Below are positions 1-8,162 of a DNA stretch of 46,091 nucleotides, in pieces. Both the position numbers and the translations under genes were made by a program. How positions within the stretch are numbered: the first letter of the stretch is position 1; the number at the start of each line of letters is the position of its first letter. The notes below the pieces were generated by a model that saw nothing but the letters and a program-made list of their open reading frames with translations, ran no database searches and was not told where the DNA came from. This stretch comes from a bacterium (lineage in GTDB: Bacteria; Chloroflexota; Dormibacteria; Dormibacterales; Dormibacteraceae). The stretch covers positions 1-46,091 of the forward strand of contig SCQL01000005.1 in NCBI GenBank assembly GCA_004299235.1, given 5' to 3'.

Positions 1-1
1 C

Positions 2-82
2 TGCCTTAAGAGATACGTGGCCCGGGAGGTCTACAGGGCCTTGGTCGGCCCGCGCGAGGAGGCCATTCGCAGCGCCGCATGA
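2..82 (+). CDS. C-terminal fragment of a probable IS110-family transposase (5' end outside window)
   Basis: An open frame enters from the left edge and stops at TGA 80-82. Its last 26 residues contain LKRYVAREVYRAL, which resembles the basic Lys/Arg-rich C-terminus of IS110-type transposases (recalled similarity, not searched). Just after the stop lies a TTGACATCTATAGGAGG stretch (100-116), a sequence I associate with the short non-coding right end of IS110 elements. If so, the element ends within about 50 bases of the next gene. Only the tail is visible, so intactness cannot be judged. It could also be the tail of an unrelated basic protein. Confidence 0.5.
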   Translation, partial: CLKRYVAREVYRALVGPREEAIRSAA

Positions 83-149
83 GCCCCTCAAATCGCCCCT
101 TGACATCTATAGGAGGATCGGAGTACACGCTCCCAGCCGAGACGCGCCC

Positions 150-2477
150 ATGGCAGGACGGAGCTTGAGCATTCTGGGTAATCGGGTACTGCGCACCGAG
201 GACGCGAAGTTCCTGACCGTCGGCGGCAACTACGTCGCCGACATCGTCCTGGAGGGCGCCGCTCACGTGACGTATGTGCGTTCCAACATGGCCCATGCCC
301 GCCTCACGCAGCTGGACCTGGCCGAGGTGCGCTCCGCCCCCGGCGTGATCGACGTGGTCACCGCGGAGGACATCGACATGGACTGGGTGGAGCCCGCGGA
401 CCCCATGCTCAACCAGGCCATGATGCGGCCCTGGCTGGCGCAGGGAGTCGTCCGCTATGTGGGCGAGCCGCTGGCGGCCATCATCACGGAGCAGGCAGAC
501 CAGGGTGAGGACGCGGCCCAGCTCGCGTTCGTGGACTATGAAGCGCTGCCGGTGGTGATCGACCCGCTGGCGTCCAGCAGCGACGAGACGCTGCTCTTCC
601 CCGAGGCCGGCACCAACGTCAGCTTCGCGTGCGGATCGAGCTCAGGCGACGCTCTCTTCGAGGGCTGTGACGTCGTCGTGCGTCAGCGCCTGCACAACTC
701 CCGTGTCGCCCCCTGCCCGCTCGAGGTCCGGGCGGTGGCCGCACGCTGGGACGCGGACGGCCGCCTGACCTATTGGGCTTCCACCCAGACGCCGCACACG
801 GTGCGCGACGACCTGATGCGCTATCTGCGACTGGACCAAGAGCACGTGCGGGTCATCGCGCCCGACGTCGGCGGCGGATTCGGCGCCAAGATCGGCGATT
901 ACCCCGACGAGCTGCTGGTGGCCTGGCTCGCCAGGCGGGCGGGCCGGCCTCTGCGCTGGGTCGAGACGCGATCCGAAAGCATGCTCTCGCTCGGTCACGG
1001 GCGGGCTCAGATCCAGGACGTGGAGATCGGCGGCTTCCGAGACGGCAGCATCCAGGCCTATCGCCTGACGGCGCTGCAGGACGGTGGCGCCTACCCACGG
1101 GTCGGGTCGGTGCTGCCGCTGTGGACCGGGGTCATGACGGCCGGCGTCTATCAGATCCCAAAGGTGGAGTTCGTGGCCCGCACCGTGATGACGAACACGA
1201 CGCCGATCGGCGCCTACCGGGGCGCGGGGCGGCCGGAGGCCGCCGCCGCCATCGAGCGGGCGATCGACCTCTTCGCGGCCGAGATCCAGGCCGACCCGGC
1301 GGAGGTTCGCCGCCGCAACTTCATTCCGAAGGACGCATTCCCGTTCACCACCCCGGTGGGCGCGACCTATGACTGCGGTGACTATGTGGCCGCCCTGGAC
1401 CGGGTGCTCGAGGCGGCGGGCTACGACGAGCTGAGATCGGAGCAGCGCCGGCGCCGCCAGGCCGGTGGTGAGCGCCTGCTCGGCATCGGGGTGTCCACCT
1501 ACGTGGAGATAACCGGAGGCACCCTCCAGGGCGACTACGGGTCGGTGGAGGTGCAGCCGGACGGCCGCGCCGTCGTCAGCACGGGCACGTCCCCGCATGG
1601 GCAGGGCCACGTGACCTCATGGGCCATGTTGGTGAGCGACCAGCTGGGCATTCCCTTCGACGACGTGTCGGTTCAACACGGCGACACGGCGCTCGTCCCG
1701 CGCGGAGTCGGGACCTACGGATCCCGCTCTCTGCAGACCGGGGGGATCGCCGCCAGGGAAGCAGCCGCTCTGCTCGTCGAGCGGGCGCGCCAGCTCGCCG
1801 CCGACGAGTTCGAGGTCGAGCCCTCCGACGTCGTCTTCGACAAGGCCGGAGGCCGCTTCCACGTGGCGGGCATGCCCTCCGCCGGTCGCACCTGGGCTCA
1901 GCTGGCGGTGGCCGCGGGCCGGCACGGCGGCCTGCGCGCGGAGTCTGACTCCAAGCCCAGCGCCGCGACCTTTCCGTTCGGTGCCCACGTGGCGGTGGTC
2001 GAGGTCGACAGCGCCACCGGCAAGGTGACCCTGAAGCGCATGGTCGCGGTCGACGACGCCGGCCGGATCATCAATCCGCTGATCGCGGAGGGCCAGGTCC
2101 ACGGCGGTCTCGCCCAGGGCGTGGCGCAGGCGCTCATGGAAGAGGTCCGGTACGACGAATCGGGCAATCTCAAGACCTCCAACCTGGCCGACTACGCGTT
2201 CATCTCGGCGGCCGAGCTGCCCAGCTTCGAGGCCATCATTCAAGAGACGCCCACCCCGGTCAACGAGCTCGGGGTCAAGGGCATCGGCGAGTCGGCGACG
2301 ATCGGCTCCACCCCCGCCGTCCTCAACGCCGTGATCGACGCGATGGCCCACCTGGGGGTGCGACACATGGACATGCCGACCACCCCTGAGCGGGTCTGGC
2401 GGGCGATTCTCGAGACCAAGGGCGCCGGCCGTCATCAGCGCCCCGTCACGCCACGGGGCTTATTGGCAACCTCATGA
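150..2477 (+). CDS. Molybdopterin-binding large subunit, form II CoxL / xanthine dehydrogenase family
   Basis: This 775-residue protein is the catalytic Mo-cytosine-dinucleotide subunit of a molybdenum hydroxylase. The glycine-rich GGGFGAK is near residue 241, and the loop near 355-361 reads AYRGAGR. That is the signature of form II CoxL-like proteins and not the AYxCSFR of true (form I) CO dehydrogenase. The base-catalyst glutamate lies in GIGES near residue 714. Length matches the family. The three subunits are ordered L-S-M with overlapping codons (the ATG of the S subunit sits inside this stop region), so they are translationally coupled and form a heterotrimer. The true substrate (purine, aldehyde, N-heterocycle or CO) cannot be read from sequence. 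Start ATG 150 gives the usual N-terminus, with AGGAGG far upstream at 111-116 and no good closer ribosome site. Confidence 0.93.
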   Translation: MAGRSLSILGNRVLRTEDAKFLTVGGNYVADIVLEGAAHVTYVRSNMAHARLTQLDLAEVRSAPGVIDVVTAEDIDMDWVEPADPMLNQAMMRPWLAQGVVRYVGEPLAAIITEQADQGEDAAQLAFVDYEALPVVIDPLASSSDETLLFPEAGTNVSFACGSSSGDALFEGCDVVVRQRLHNSRVAPCPLEVRAVAARWDADGRLTYWASTQTPHTVRDDLMRYLRLDQEHVRVIAPDVGGGFGAKIGDYPDELLVAWLARRAGRPLRWVETRSESMLSLGHGRAQIQDVEIGGFRDGSIQAYRLTALQDGGAYPRVGSVLPLWTGVMTAGVYQIPKVEFVARTVMTNTTPIGAYRGAGRPEAAAAIERAIDLFAAEIQADPAEVRRRNFIPKDAFPFTTPVGATYDCGDYVAALDRVLEAAGYDELRSEQRRRRQAGGERLLGIGVSTYVEITGGTLQGDYGSVEVQPDGRAVVSTGTSPHGQGHVTSWAMLVSDQLGIPFDDVSVQHGDTALVPRGVGTYGSRSLQTGGIAAREAAALLVERARQLAADEFEVEPSDVVFDKAGGRFHVAGMPSAGRTWAQLAVAAGRHGGLRAESDSKPSAATFPFGAHVAVVEVDSATGKVTLKRMVAVDDAGRIINPLIAEGQVHGGLAQGVAQALMEEVRYDESGNLKTSNLADYAFISAAELPSFEAIIQETPTPVNELGVKGIGESATIGSTPAVLNAVIDAMAHLGVRHMDMPTTPERVWRAILETKGAGRHQRPVTPRGLLATS

Positions 2478-2962
2478 AAATCAGAATGCGGGTCAACGGC
2501 ACTCAGCACGAGCACGATGTCGAGCCACGGCTCCTGCTCGTGCACTACGTCCGTGACGTCCTGGGGCTCACGGGCGCCAACGTCGGTTGCGACACGACGT
2601 CATGTGGAGCTTGCACCGTGCTCCTGAACGGCGAGTCGGTGAAGTCATGCACGGTGCTGGCGGTCCAGGCCGACGGTGCGGAGCTGACGACCATCGAAGG
2701 CCTCGCGGCCGGCGGCAGCCTGCACCCGGTGCAGGAGGCCTTCCGGGAGCATCACGCGCTCCAATGCGGTTTCTGCACCCCGGGAATGGTGATGGCGACT
2801 TTGTCGCTGCTGACCGAGAATCCCAAGCCGACGGAGGCCGAGGTCCGTCTCGGCCTGGAAGGCAACCTCTGCCGGTGCACCGGTTACCACAACATCGTCA
2901 AGGCGGCGCTGGCGGCGGCGGCGGCCCTGGACGGGCCCGCCCAGGAGGAGAACGCCAGGTGA
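2474..2962 (+). CDS. [2Fe-2S] iron-sulfur small subunit, CoxS family
   Basis: This 162-residue electron-transfer subunit carries two [2Fe-2S] clusters that pass electrons from the Mo site to the FAD subunit. The plant-ferredoxin-like cluster motif [12 protein letters not shown] is near residues 38-49. The C-terminal cluster motifs are CGFCTPGM (about 98-105) and LCRCTGY (about 134-140). All expected cysteines are present and the length is typical. The start ATG overlaps the stop of the large subunit gene by four bases, and its own stop overlaps the GTG of the FAD subunit, so the three genes are one operon. It is cytoplasmic, with no signal peptide. Confidence 0.95.
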   Translation: MKIRMRVNGTQHEHDVEPRLLLVHYVRDVLGLTGANVGCDTTSCGACTVLLNGESVKSCTVLAVQADGAELTTIEGLAAGGSLHPVQEAFREHHALQCGFCTPGMVMATLSLLTENPKPTEAEVRLGLEGNLCRCTGYHNIVKAALAAAAALDGPAQEENAR

Positions 2963-3807
2963 TTCCACCGCCATTCCGCTATGCCCGGGCCGCCTCTTTG
3001 GACGAAGCCCTGCAGCTGCTCGCCGAGCACGGCGACGAGGCCAAGTGCCTGGCCGGCGGCCATTCCCTGGTGCCCCTGATGAAGCTGCGGCTCGCGGCAC
3101 CGTCCGTGCTGGTCGACATCGGTCGCCTGCGGGAGCTGTCGTACGTCCGCGAGGAAGGCGACCGGGTGGCGATCGGCGCTCTGAGCAGGCATCGAGACCT
3201 GGAGGTGTCGGAGATCCTGGCCCGGCAGGTCCCCATCCTCCCGTACGTCGCCGGGCTGGTCGGAGATCCTCAGGTACGGCATCGGGGCACGATCGGCGGC
3301 TCGATCGCCCACGGCGACCCGGCCTCCGACCTGCCGGCGGCGATCCTGGCGCTCGAGGCGGAACTCGTCCTGTGCAGCCGTCGCGGCCGCCGTGTGGTCG
3401 CGGCGATCGACTTCTTTCGCGGCTTCCTCGAGACCGCCCTGGAGCCCGACGAGATCCTGGTCGAGATTCGCGTGCCCAAGATCGGGCCCAACTGGTCCTA
3501 TCAGAAGTTCAACCAGCGCGCGCAGGACTGGGCGATCGTCGGGGCCGCGGTCGTGCTCCACGGCAGCCCGAGGATCGCCCTGGTCAACATGGGCGGCACG
3601 CCGTTGCGCGCGCCGGCCGCCGAATCAGCCCTGGCGGGCGGAGCTTCCATCACGGCGGCGGCGGAACTGGCGGCGGAGGGCACCCTGCCGACTTCCGACG
3701 GCGCCGCCAGCGCCGAGTTCCGCCGTCATCTCGCGAGGGTCCTGGTCCGCCGCGGCCTGGAAGAGGCGACGGCGCCCGGCCGGGTGACGACCGGCCGCCA
3801 CCCGTAG
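2959..3807 (+). CDS. FAD-binding middle subunit, CoxM family
   Basis: This 282-residue flavoprotein subunit takes electrons from the Fe-S subunit. The FAD-binding motifs [11 protein letters not shown] (about residues 33-43) and [14 protein letters not shown] (about 112-125) are both intact, followed by the CO_deh_flav_C-like C-terminal domain. The start is GTG 2959, overlapping the previous stop by four bases, with AGGAGGAG (2943-2950) as ribosome site. Longer reading of the frame upstream runs through the Fe-S gene and is not the protein. The gene ends nine bases before the stop of the convergent SMP-30 gene. Confidence 0.93.
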   Translation: MIPPPFRYARAASLDEALQLLAEHGDEAKCLAGGHSLVPLMKLRLAAPSVLVDIGRLRELSYVREEGDRVAIGALSRHRDLEVSEILARQVPILPYVAGLVGDPQVRHRGTIGGSIAHGDPASDLPAAILALEAELVLCSRRGRRVVAAIDFFRGFLETALEPDEILVEIRVPKIGPNWSYQKFNQRAQDWAIVGAAVVLHGSPRIALVNMGGTPLRAPAAESALAGGASITAAAELAAEGTLPTSDGAASAEFRRHLARVLVRRGLEEATAPGRVTTGRHP

Positions 3808-3815
3808 CGCCGAGG

Positions 3816-4667
3816 TCAGGCTGGGGCGATTCGCGCCGGCGTCAGGGGCAGGCCGGGAACCCCTACCCGGGTCTTGTAGATCGCGCCGCCGTCGGCGCCA
3901 GCACCGACATGGCCGGTGACCACATAGAGGTCGGCCAGGTCTGCGCCGCCGAAGCAGACGTTGGTCACCATCGGCGCCGGCACCTCAAGGCGCCCCCTCT
4001 CCCTGCCGCCGGGTTCCAACGCGACGACCAGCCCCGGCGCCTGCGCTGTCGCGAGGGCCACCCAGATCGCCCCGTCCGCCGAGATCGCCAGGCCGTCTGG
4101 CGTCGCCGACTCCCACGAGGCCAGCAGCCGGCGCGAGCCGAGACCGTCACCCTCATCCACGGGAAAGGCCCAGAGGCACCGGCGGGCGGAATCGATCAGC
4201 AGCAGCGTCTTCCCGTCGGCCGAGAATGCGAGCCCGTTGGCAAACAGGACGTCATCGGCGAGCACCGTGACCGAGCCGTCGAGCTCGATGCGGAGAACAT
4301 GGCTCGGTCTCGGACTCCCCTCGGGCGTCGGCGGGTCCAGGTTGAGAGCCCCCACGCAGATGCGTCCGCGGCCGTCGACCGTCAGGTCGTTGAAGCTGCG
4401 CACATCGCGCTCCGGGTCGGCTTCGAGCAGGACGCGCGAATCAAGCCCGTGCTTCCACGAAACGTTGCGTCCGGTGACAATCAGCCCACCTTGCTCATGG
4501 GCGGCCAAGCCTCCGATCCCGCGTCGATGCTCGATGACGGTCTCGACGCCGCCATCCGCGCCGATGCTGTAGACCCCGCCCCGGAGCACGTCGGAGAAGA
4601 GAAGGCGTCCTTCCGCGGCGTGGAAAGGGGCTTCGAGGATGCCGAAGCCGGAGGCGATCCGATGCAC
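3816..4667 (-). CDS. SMP-30/gluconolactonase/LRE family protein
   Basis: This 283-residue six-bladed beta-propeller is of the SMP-30/gluconolactonase type, which hydrolyses sugar or other lactones with one bound divalent metal. Family hallmarks are the N-terminal metal glutamate in LEAPF (about residue 12), NDLTVDGRGRICVG in the middle, NGLAFSADGKTL and PDGLAISADG further on. There is no signal peptide, so it is cytoplasmic. The start is GTG 4667, since no better in-frame start leaves the first blade intact. A back-to-back promoter with the phosphotriesterase-like gene lies in the 4668-4729 gap. Together with its neighbours it points to breakdown of a cyclic ester, but the substrate is unknown. 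Confidence 0.85.
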   Translation of the reverse strand: MHRIASGFGILEAPFHAAEGRLLFSDVLRGGVYSIGADGGVETVIEHRRGIGGLAAHEQGGLIVTGRNVSWKHGLDSRVLLEADPERDVRSFNDLTVDGRGRICVGALNLDPPTPEGSPRPSHVLRIELDGSVTVLADDVLFANGLAFSADGKTLLLIDSARRCLWAFPVDEGDGLGSRRLLASWESATPDGLAISADGAIWVALATAQAPGLVVALEPGGRERGRLEVPAPMVTNVCFGGADLADLYVVTGHVGAGADGGAIYKTRVGVPGLPLTPARIAPA

Positions 4668-4707
4668 GATGTAAACGTTACCGAGAACCTTGACAGTCAG
4701 TCAAGGC
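4668..4707 (-). promoter_or_regulatory. Putative promoter of the SMP-30-like gene
   Basis: Reading the minus strand, TTGACT (4704-4699) is followed after 18 bases by TAACGT (4680-4675), and seven bases later by the GTG start at 4667. The predicted transcript would start at or beside the start codon. The -10 is a weak match. Confidence 0.4.
4688..4706. promoter_or_regulatory. Perfect palindrome in divergent promoter region (candidate operator)
   Basis: CCTTGAC-AGTCA-GTCAAGG is a perfect 7-bp inverted repeat with a five-base spacer, lying in the only gap between two divergent hydrolase genes. Each arm contains the -35 box of one of the two promoters (TTGACA to the right, TTGACT to the left). 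A regulator bound here would control both genes. The nearby LacI-type protein (7110-8162) is one candidate. The symmetry may also simply reflect two overlapping -35 boxes. Confidence 0.5.
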
Positions 4708-4719
4708 GACCCCTAAGAT
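4690..4719 (+). promoter_or_regulatory. Putative promoter of the phosphotriesterase-like operon
   Basis: A consensus TTGACA (4690-4695) is followed after 18 bases by TAAGAT (4714-4719). The -10 overlaps the ATG at 4718, which argues that translation begins at a later ATG (4730 or 4742). Confidence 0.45.
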
Positions 4720-4729
4720 GCACGGCATC

Positions 4730-5650
4730 ATGACCGCGGTGATGACCGTTCTCGGCCCCATCGATTCCGGGGACCTGGGGTTCACGCTCACCCACGAGCA
4801 CTTCTTCATCAACCTGCTTCGCGAGTACCGGGGTGAAGGCCTCCTCAACGATCCCGAGCTGGCCAAAGACGAGGTGCTGCGATTCAAGGCGGCGGGTGGC
4901 CGAACCGTCGTCGACTGCACGAGCATCGGGCTGCAGCGCGATCCAGCCGCCCTGCGCCGGCTGGCTCAGGAGACCGGCCTCAACGTGATCATGGGTTGCG
5001 GCCACTACCGGGATCCCTACATCGACCGCGGCTGGCTGGATTCACAGAGCGCCAACAAGGTCGCCGATCTCATTGTTCGCGACATCGACGTCGGCGCCGA
5101 CGGCACCGGGATTCGAGCCGGCATCATCGGCGAGGTCGGTTGCGACAAGCGTTACGTCTCAGCGGCCGAGGAGCGTTCCCTGCGGGCCGCGGCCCGCGCG
5201 CACCTGCAGACCGGGCTGACCATCACGACGCACGCCGCTCGCTGGCCGGTGGGATTGCCTCAGCTGGAGATACTGCGGAGCGAGGGCGTCGATCCCGCTC
5301 GCGTGGTGATCGGCCACTGCGACACGGTGCCGTCATACGAGTACCACGAGGAGGTGGCGCGCCTCGGAGCCTGGGTGCAGTTCGACACGATCCGCGGCGA
5401 GAGCGAGTACGACATCGCCCACCGCGTGCGCATGGTGTTGAACCTGGTGAGCAAGGGCTTCATCGATCGGATCCTGCTTTCGCACGATGTGTGCCTGCGT
5501 TCGATGCTCAGGATCTGTGGTGGCGGGGGTTACGACCTGATCCCCACCGTTTTCCTCCCCCGGCTGCGGGAGGCGGGATTGTCGGCAGAGCAGCTCGCCA
5601 GGATTACCGTCGACAACCCGCGACGAGCATTGACCGGAGAGGAGGATTGA
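4730..5650 (+). CDS. Phosphotriesterase-family metal hydrolase
   Basis: This amidohydrolase-superfamily TIM barrel of about 306 residues belongs to the phosphotriesterase/PHP/lactonase group. Counting from the upstream ATG at 4718, the metal ligands are THEH (His26, His28), the bridging residue Glu139 in GEVG, His172 in THA, His200 in GHCD and Asp257 in LSHD, so the binuclear site is complete. A glutamate replaces the carboxylated lysine of classical phosphotriesterase, as in some PHP-type members. ATG 4730 was chosen because the -10 box overlaps ATG 4718; MTVLGPI at 4742 is also possible. The stop overlaps the next ATG and the neighbouring SMP-30 gene is divergent. Lactone or ester hydrolysis is the likely activity, and organophosphate activity is not implied. 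Confidence 0.85.
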   Translation: MTAVMTVLGPIDSGDLGFTLTHEHFFINLLREYRGEGLLNDPELAKDEVLRFKAAGGRTVVDCTSIGLQRDPAALRRLAQETGLNVIMGCGHYRDPYIDRGWLDSQSANKVADLIVRDIDVGADGTGIRAGIIGEVGCDKRYVSAAEERSLRAAARAHLQTGLTITTHAARWPVGLPQLEILRSEGVDPARVVIGHCDTVPSYEYHEEVARLGAWVQFDTIRGESEYDIAHRVRMVLNLVSKGFIDRILLSHDVCLRSMLRICGGGGYDLIPTVFLPRLREAGLSAEQLARITVDNPRRALTGEED

Positions 5651-6990
5651 TGGCCAGGCATCTTACGGAGACCAATCGACCGGCGGACGCCCGCTCGCGC
5701 GAGCCGTCTGAGGAGTACAGGCGGGCAGAGGCCGTCCTGCCGGGAGCCTGTCTGGGCGACTTTCGCCTGCCCTCCGAGCTGGCCTTCATCGCCGCCCGGG
5801 GCCAGGGCGCAACGGTCTGGGACACCGCCGGCAACCAGTACATCGACTATCTGTTGGGCTCCGGCCCGCTGGTGCTGGGCCATGCCCACCCGGCCGTCGT
5901 GGCGGCCGTCCAGGAGCAGGTGGCCAAGAGCTCGACCTTCTACACCCTCAACGAGCCGGCGATCGAGCTGGCGGAGAAGATCGTTGAGATGGTCCCCTGC
6001 GCGGAGGCGGTGAAGTACGCGAGCGACGGCACCGGGGCCACGTTCTACAGCCTGCGCCTCGCGCGTGCCTTCACCGGCAAGAACCTGGTCCTCAAGTTCG
6101 AGGGCGGCTTCCACGGTCATTCCGACTACGCGCTCCAGAGCTTCACGCCGTCGGTGCGAAGTGAATATCCGAAGCCGATCCCGGACTCCGCCGGCATCCC
6201 GCAGGCGGTCGGGGAGACCGTGCTGATCGTGCCCTTCAACGACCTCGAGATGGCGACGGAGGTGGCTGAGCTCCACCGAGACGACCTGGCGGCGATCATC
6301 GTCGAGCCTCATCAACGGGCGCTGGCGCCGCTGCCCGGCTTCCTGCAAGGGCTGCGTGCGCTCGCCGACCGCCTCGGCTGCCTGCTCGTGTTCGACGAGG
6401 TGGTGACCGGATTTCGCCTGGCTCCCGGCGGAGCCCAGGAGCTCTACGGTGTGACCCCCGACCTGGCGGCGCTGGGCAAGATAATGGGCGGCGGCCTGCC
6501 CATATCGGCGGTCGCCGGGCGTCGAGACGTGCTGGATCTCTCCATCCCCGATTCCGGCCCGAAGCGCGTCTACATCGGTGGGACGTTGAACGGCAATCCC
6601 CTGGCCGCTGCGGCCGGCCTGGCCGCGCTCCGCGCGGTGGTCGAGGAGAACGTCTGCGCCCAGCTGGTGGCCAACGGCGAGGCGCTCAGGGACGGCCTGA
6701 TGGCCGCGGCCAAGCGGCTCTCGGTGCCGTTGCAGGTCATCGGTCACCCGTCGTTCACGGACGCCGTGTTCGGGACGGGACCGATCACCAACTACCGGGA
6801 ATACCTGGCCACCAACCGCGCCGCGGCGAAGGCCTTCGGGCTGGAGCTACTCCGCCGCGGGATCTACCTCCGGCCGGCGAGCAAGATCTACATGTCGGCG
6901 GCGCACACGCCGGAGCAGCTCGAGTTCACCGTCGAAAAGGCCGAGGAGGCCATGCGGGTGGTTCGGGATCAGGGATTCTTCGATGCCTGA
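5650..6990 (+). CDS. Class III aminotransferase, glutamate-1-semialdehyde aminomutase-like
   Basis: This 446-residue PLP enzyme is of the class III aminotransferase fold. Visible hallmarks are GSGPLVLGHAHP near residues 74-85, the PLP aspartate in VFDEVVTGFR (about 247-256), and the Schiff-base lysine 277 in LGKIMGGGLP. Sequence style is that of HemL-like proteins. The location in a catabolic operon, translationally coupled (ATGA) to a phosphotriesterase-like hydrolase, and not in a heme cluster makes an amino-acid or amino-alcohol transaminase/mutase more likely than tetrapyrrole synthesis. Start ATG 5650 follows GGAGG (5641-5645). An upstream extension of the frame overlaps the hydrolase and is rejected. 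Confidence 0.88.
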   Translation: MARHLTETNRPADARSREPSEEYRRAEAVLPGACLGDFRLPSELAFIAARGQGATVWDTAGNQYIDYLLGSGPLVLGHAHPAVVAAVQEQVAKSSTFYTLNEPAIELAEKIVEMVPCAEAVKYASDGTGATFYSLRLARAFTGKNLVLKFEGGFHGHSDYALQSFTPSVRSEYPKPIPDSAGIPQAVGETVLIVPFNDLEMATEVAELHRDDLAAIIVEPHQRALAPLPGFLQGLRALADRLGCLLVFDEVVTGFRLAPGGAQELYGVTPDLAALGKIMGGGLPISAVAGRRDVLDLSIPDSGPKRVYIGGTLNGNPLAAAAGLAALRAVVEENVCAQLVANGEALRDGLMAAAKRLSVPLQVIGHPSFTDAVFGTGPITNYREYLATNRAAAKAFGLELLRRGIYLRPASKIYMSAAHTPEQLEFTVEKAEEAMRVVRDQGFFDA

Positions 6991-7109
6991 AGACCGGGGT
7001 GGGTGCCCTGGGCTAACCTTGACGCGGACCGGGCGCGGGGCCCCGCGGCGACCACCGCTGGCGCCGCAGGCGCGTCACCGCGCCGGCCGCACTGCCTTGG
7101 GGGGGTGAA

Positions 7110-8162
7110 CTGAGGTCGCGTAGCCGCAGGGGCATAACCATCGAAGACGTGGCCCTCGCGTGCGGGGTTTCGGTGGCCACGGTCTCCCGCGTCGTGCGCG
7201 ATCATCCCGATGTAAGAGCGGAGACCCGCGAGCGCGTGCGCCAGATCATCCAGGACATGGGCTATCGCCCGTCGCCGGCGGCGCGGGCCCTGGTGTCCGG
7301 CCGCCAGTGGGCCATCGGCTTGCTGGTCAGCGACATCGCCAACCCTTTCTATCCGCAGCTCGCGAAAAGCGTGGAGCGGGAGACGCGCAAGTTCGGGTGC
7401 GTGGTCGTCATGTGCAGCACCGAGGACGACGTGCGTGAAGCCAAGCGCAGCACGCAACGGCTGCTGGAGCAGGGCGTGGAGGGCATCATCCACGCCTCGG
7501 CCGGAAACGATGAGGAAGCGGTCCTCGCCCTGGTGGGCAATCCCAATCGCATCGTCTTCGCCAACCGCCGGCCACGCACTCCCGGCTGCAACTACGTCGT
7601 CTCGGACAACGTCGCCGGCGCCGCCGAGCTCACCCGGCACCTGCTCGCCGCGGGGCACCGGCGCATCGGCTTCATCAACGGTCCCAGCTACGCGTCCAAC
7701 GCGGTGGAGCGGCTGCAGGGCTTCATCACGGCGCTCGAAGACGTGCCCGACGCCGAGCCGGTGGTGATCGAGGGGGGCATGACCTACGAGAGCGGGCTCC
7801 GCGCCGCTGAGACGTGGCTGCGGGTCCCGGGCCGGCCGACGGCCATCATCGGCGCCAACGACTCGATCGCGCTCGGGGCGATGGAGGCGATTCTGAAGGC
7901 CGGGCTGTCGGTCCCCGGCGATATCGCCGTCGCCGGATTCGATGACATCCAGCTCGCCTCGTCCTACGTCATCAGCCTGACCAGCGTCGCCCAGCACATC
8001 GATCAGATGGCGAGACGTTCGGTTCGAATCCTGATGGGAATGCTGGAGGACCCGACCCGCAAGAAGGTCGTCCAGGAGGTGATCCAGCCCACCCTGCTGG
8101 TGCGCCGGTCCACGAGCGCGCCGGCGCTCGCGGCACCGCCCCGGACCCTGATCCGTGCCTGA
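7110..8162 (+). CDS. LacI-family transcriptional regulator
   Basis: An N-terminal LacI helix-turn-helix (TIEDVALACGVSVATVSRVV) is followed by a periplasmic-binding-protein-like sensor domain (about residues 70-335) with the usual DNIAGAA-like and GFDDIQLA-like motifs. The first GTG (7149) would cut off part of the HTH. The only start that restores a normal N-terminus is CTG 7110, giving LRSRRGITIEDVA and preceded by GGGGGTGA (7101-7108). This rare start is an inference. The gene ends inside the beginning of the acyl-CoA synthetase gene, so it is transcribed with it. It probably controls this catabolic block in response to a small ligand. Confidence 0.88.
   Translation: MRSRSRRGITIEDVALACGVSVATVSRVVRDHPDVRAETRERVRQIIQDMGYRPSPAARALVSGRQWAIGLLVSDIANPFYPQLAKSVERETRKFGCVVVMCSTEDDVREAKRSTQRLLEQGVEGIIHASAGNDEEAVLALVGNPNRIVFANRRPRTPGCNYVVSDNVAGAAELTRHLLAAGHRRIGFINGPSYASNAVERLQGFITALEDVPDAEPVVIEGGMTYESGLRAAETWLRVPGRPTAIIGANDSIALGAMEAILKAGLSVPGDIAVAGFDDIQLASSYVISLTSVAQHIDQMARRSVRILMGMLEDPTRKKVVQEVIQPTLLVRRSTSAPALAAPPRTLIRA

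Noticed and set aside
150-3807. True aerobic CO dehydrogenase
   Set aside because: The active-site loop is AYRGAGR, not AYxCSFR, so the form I assignment is not supported.
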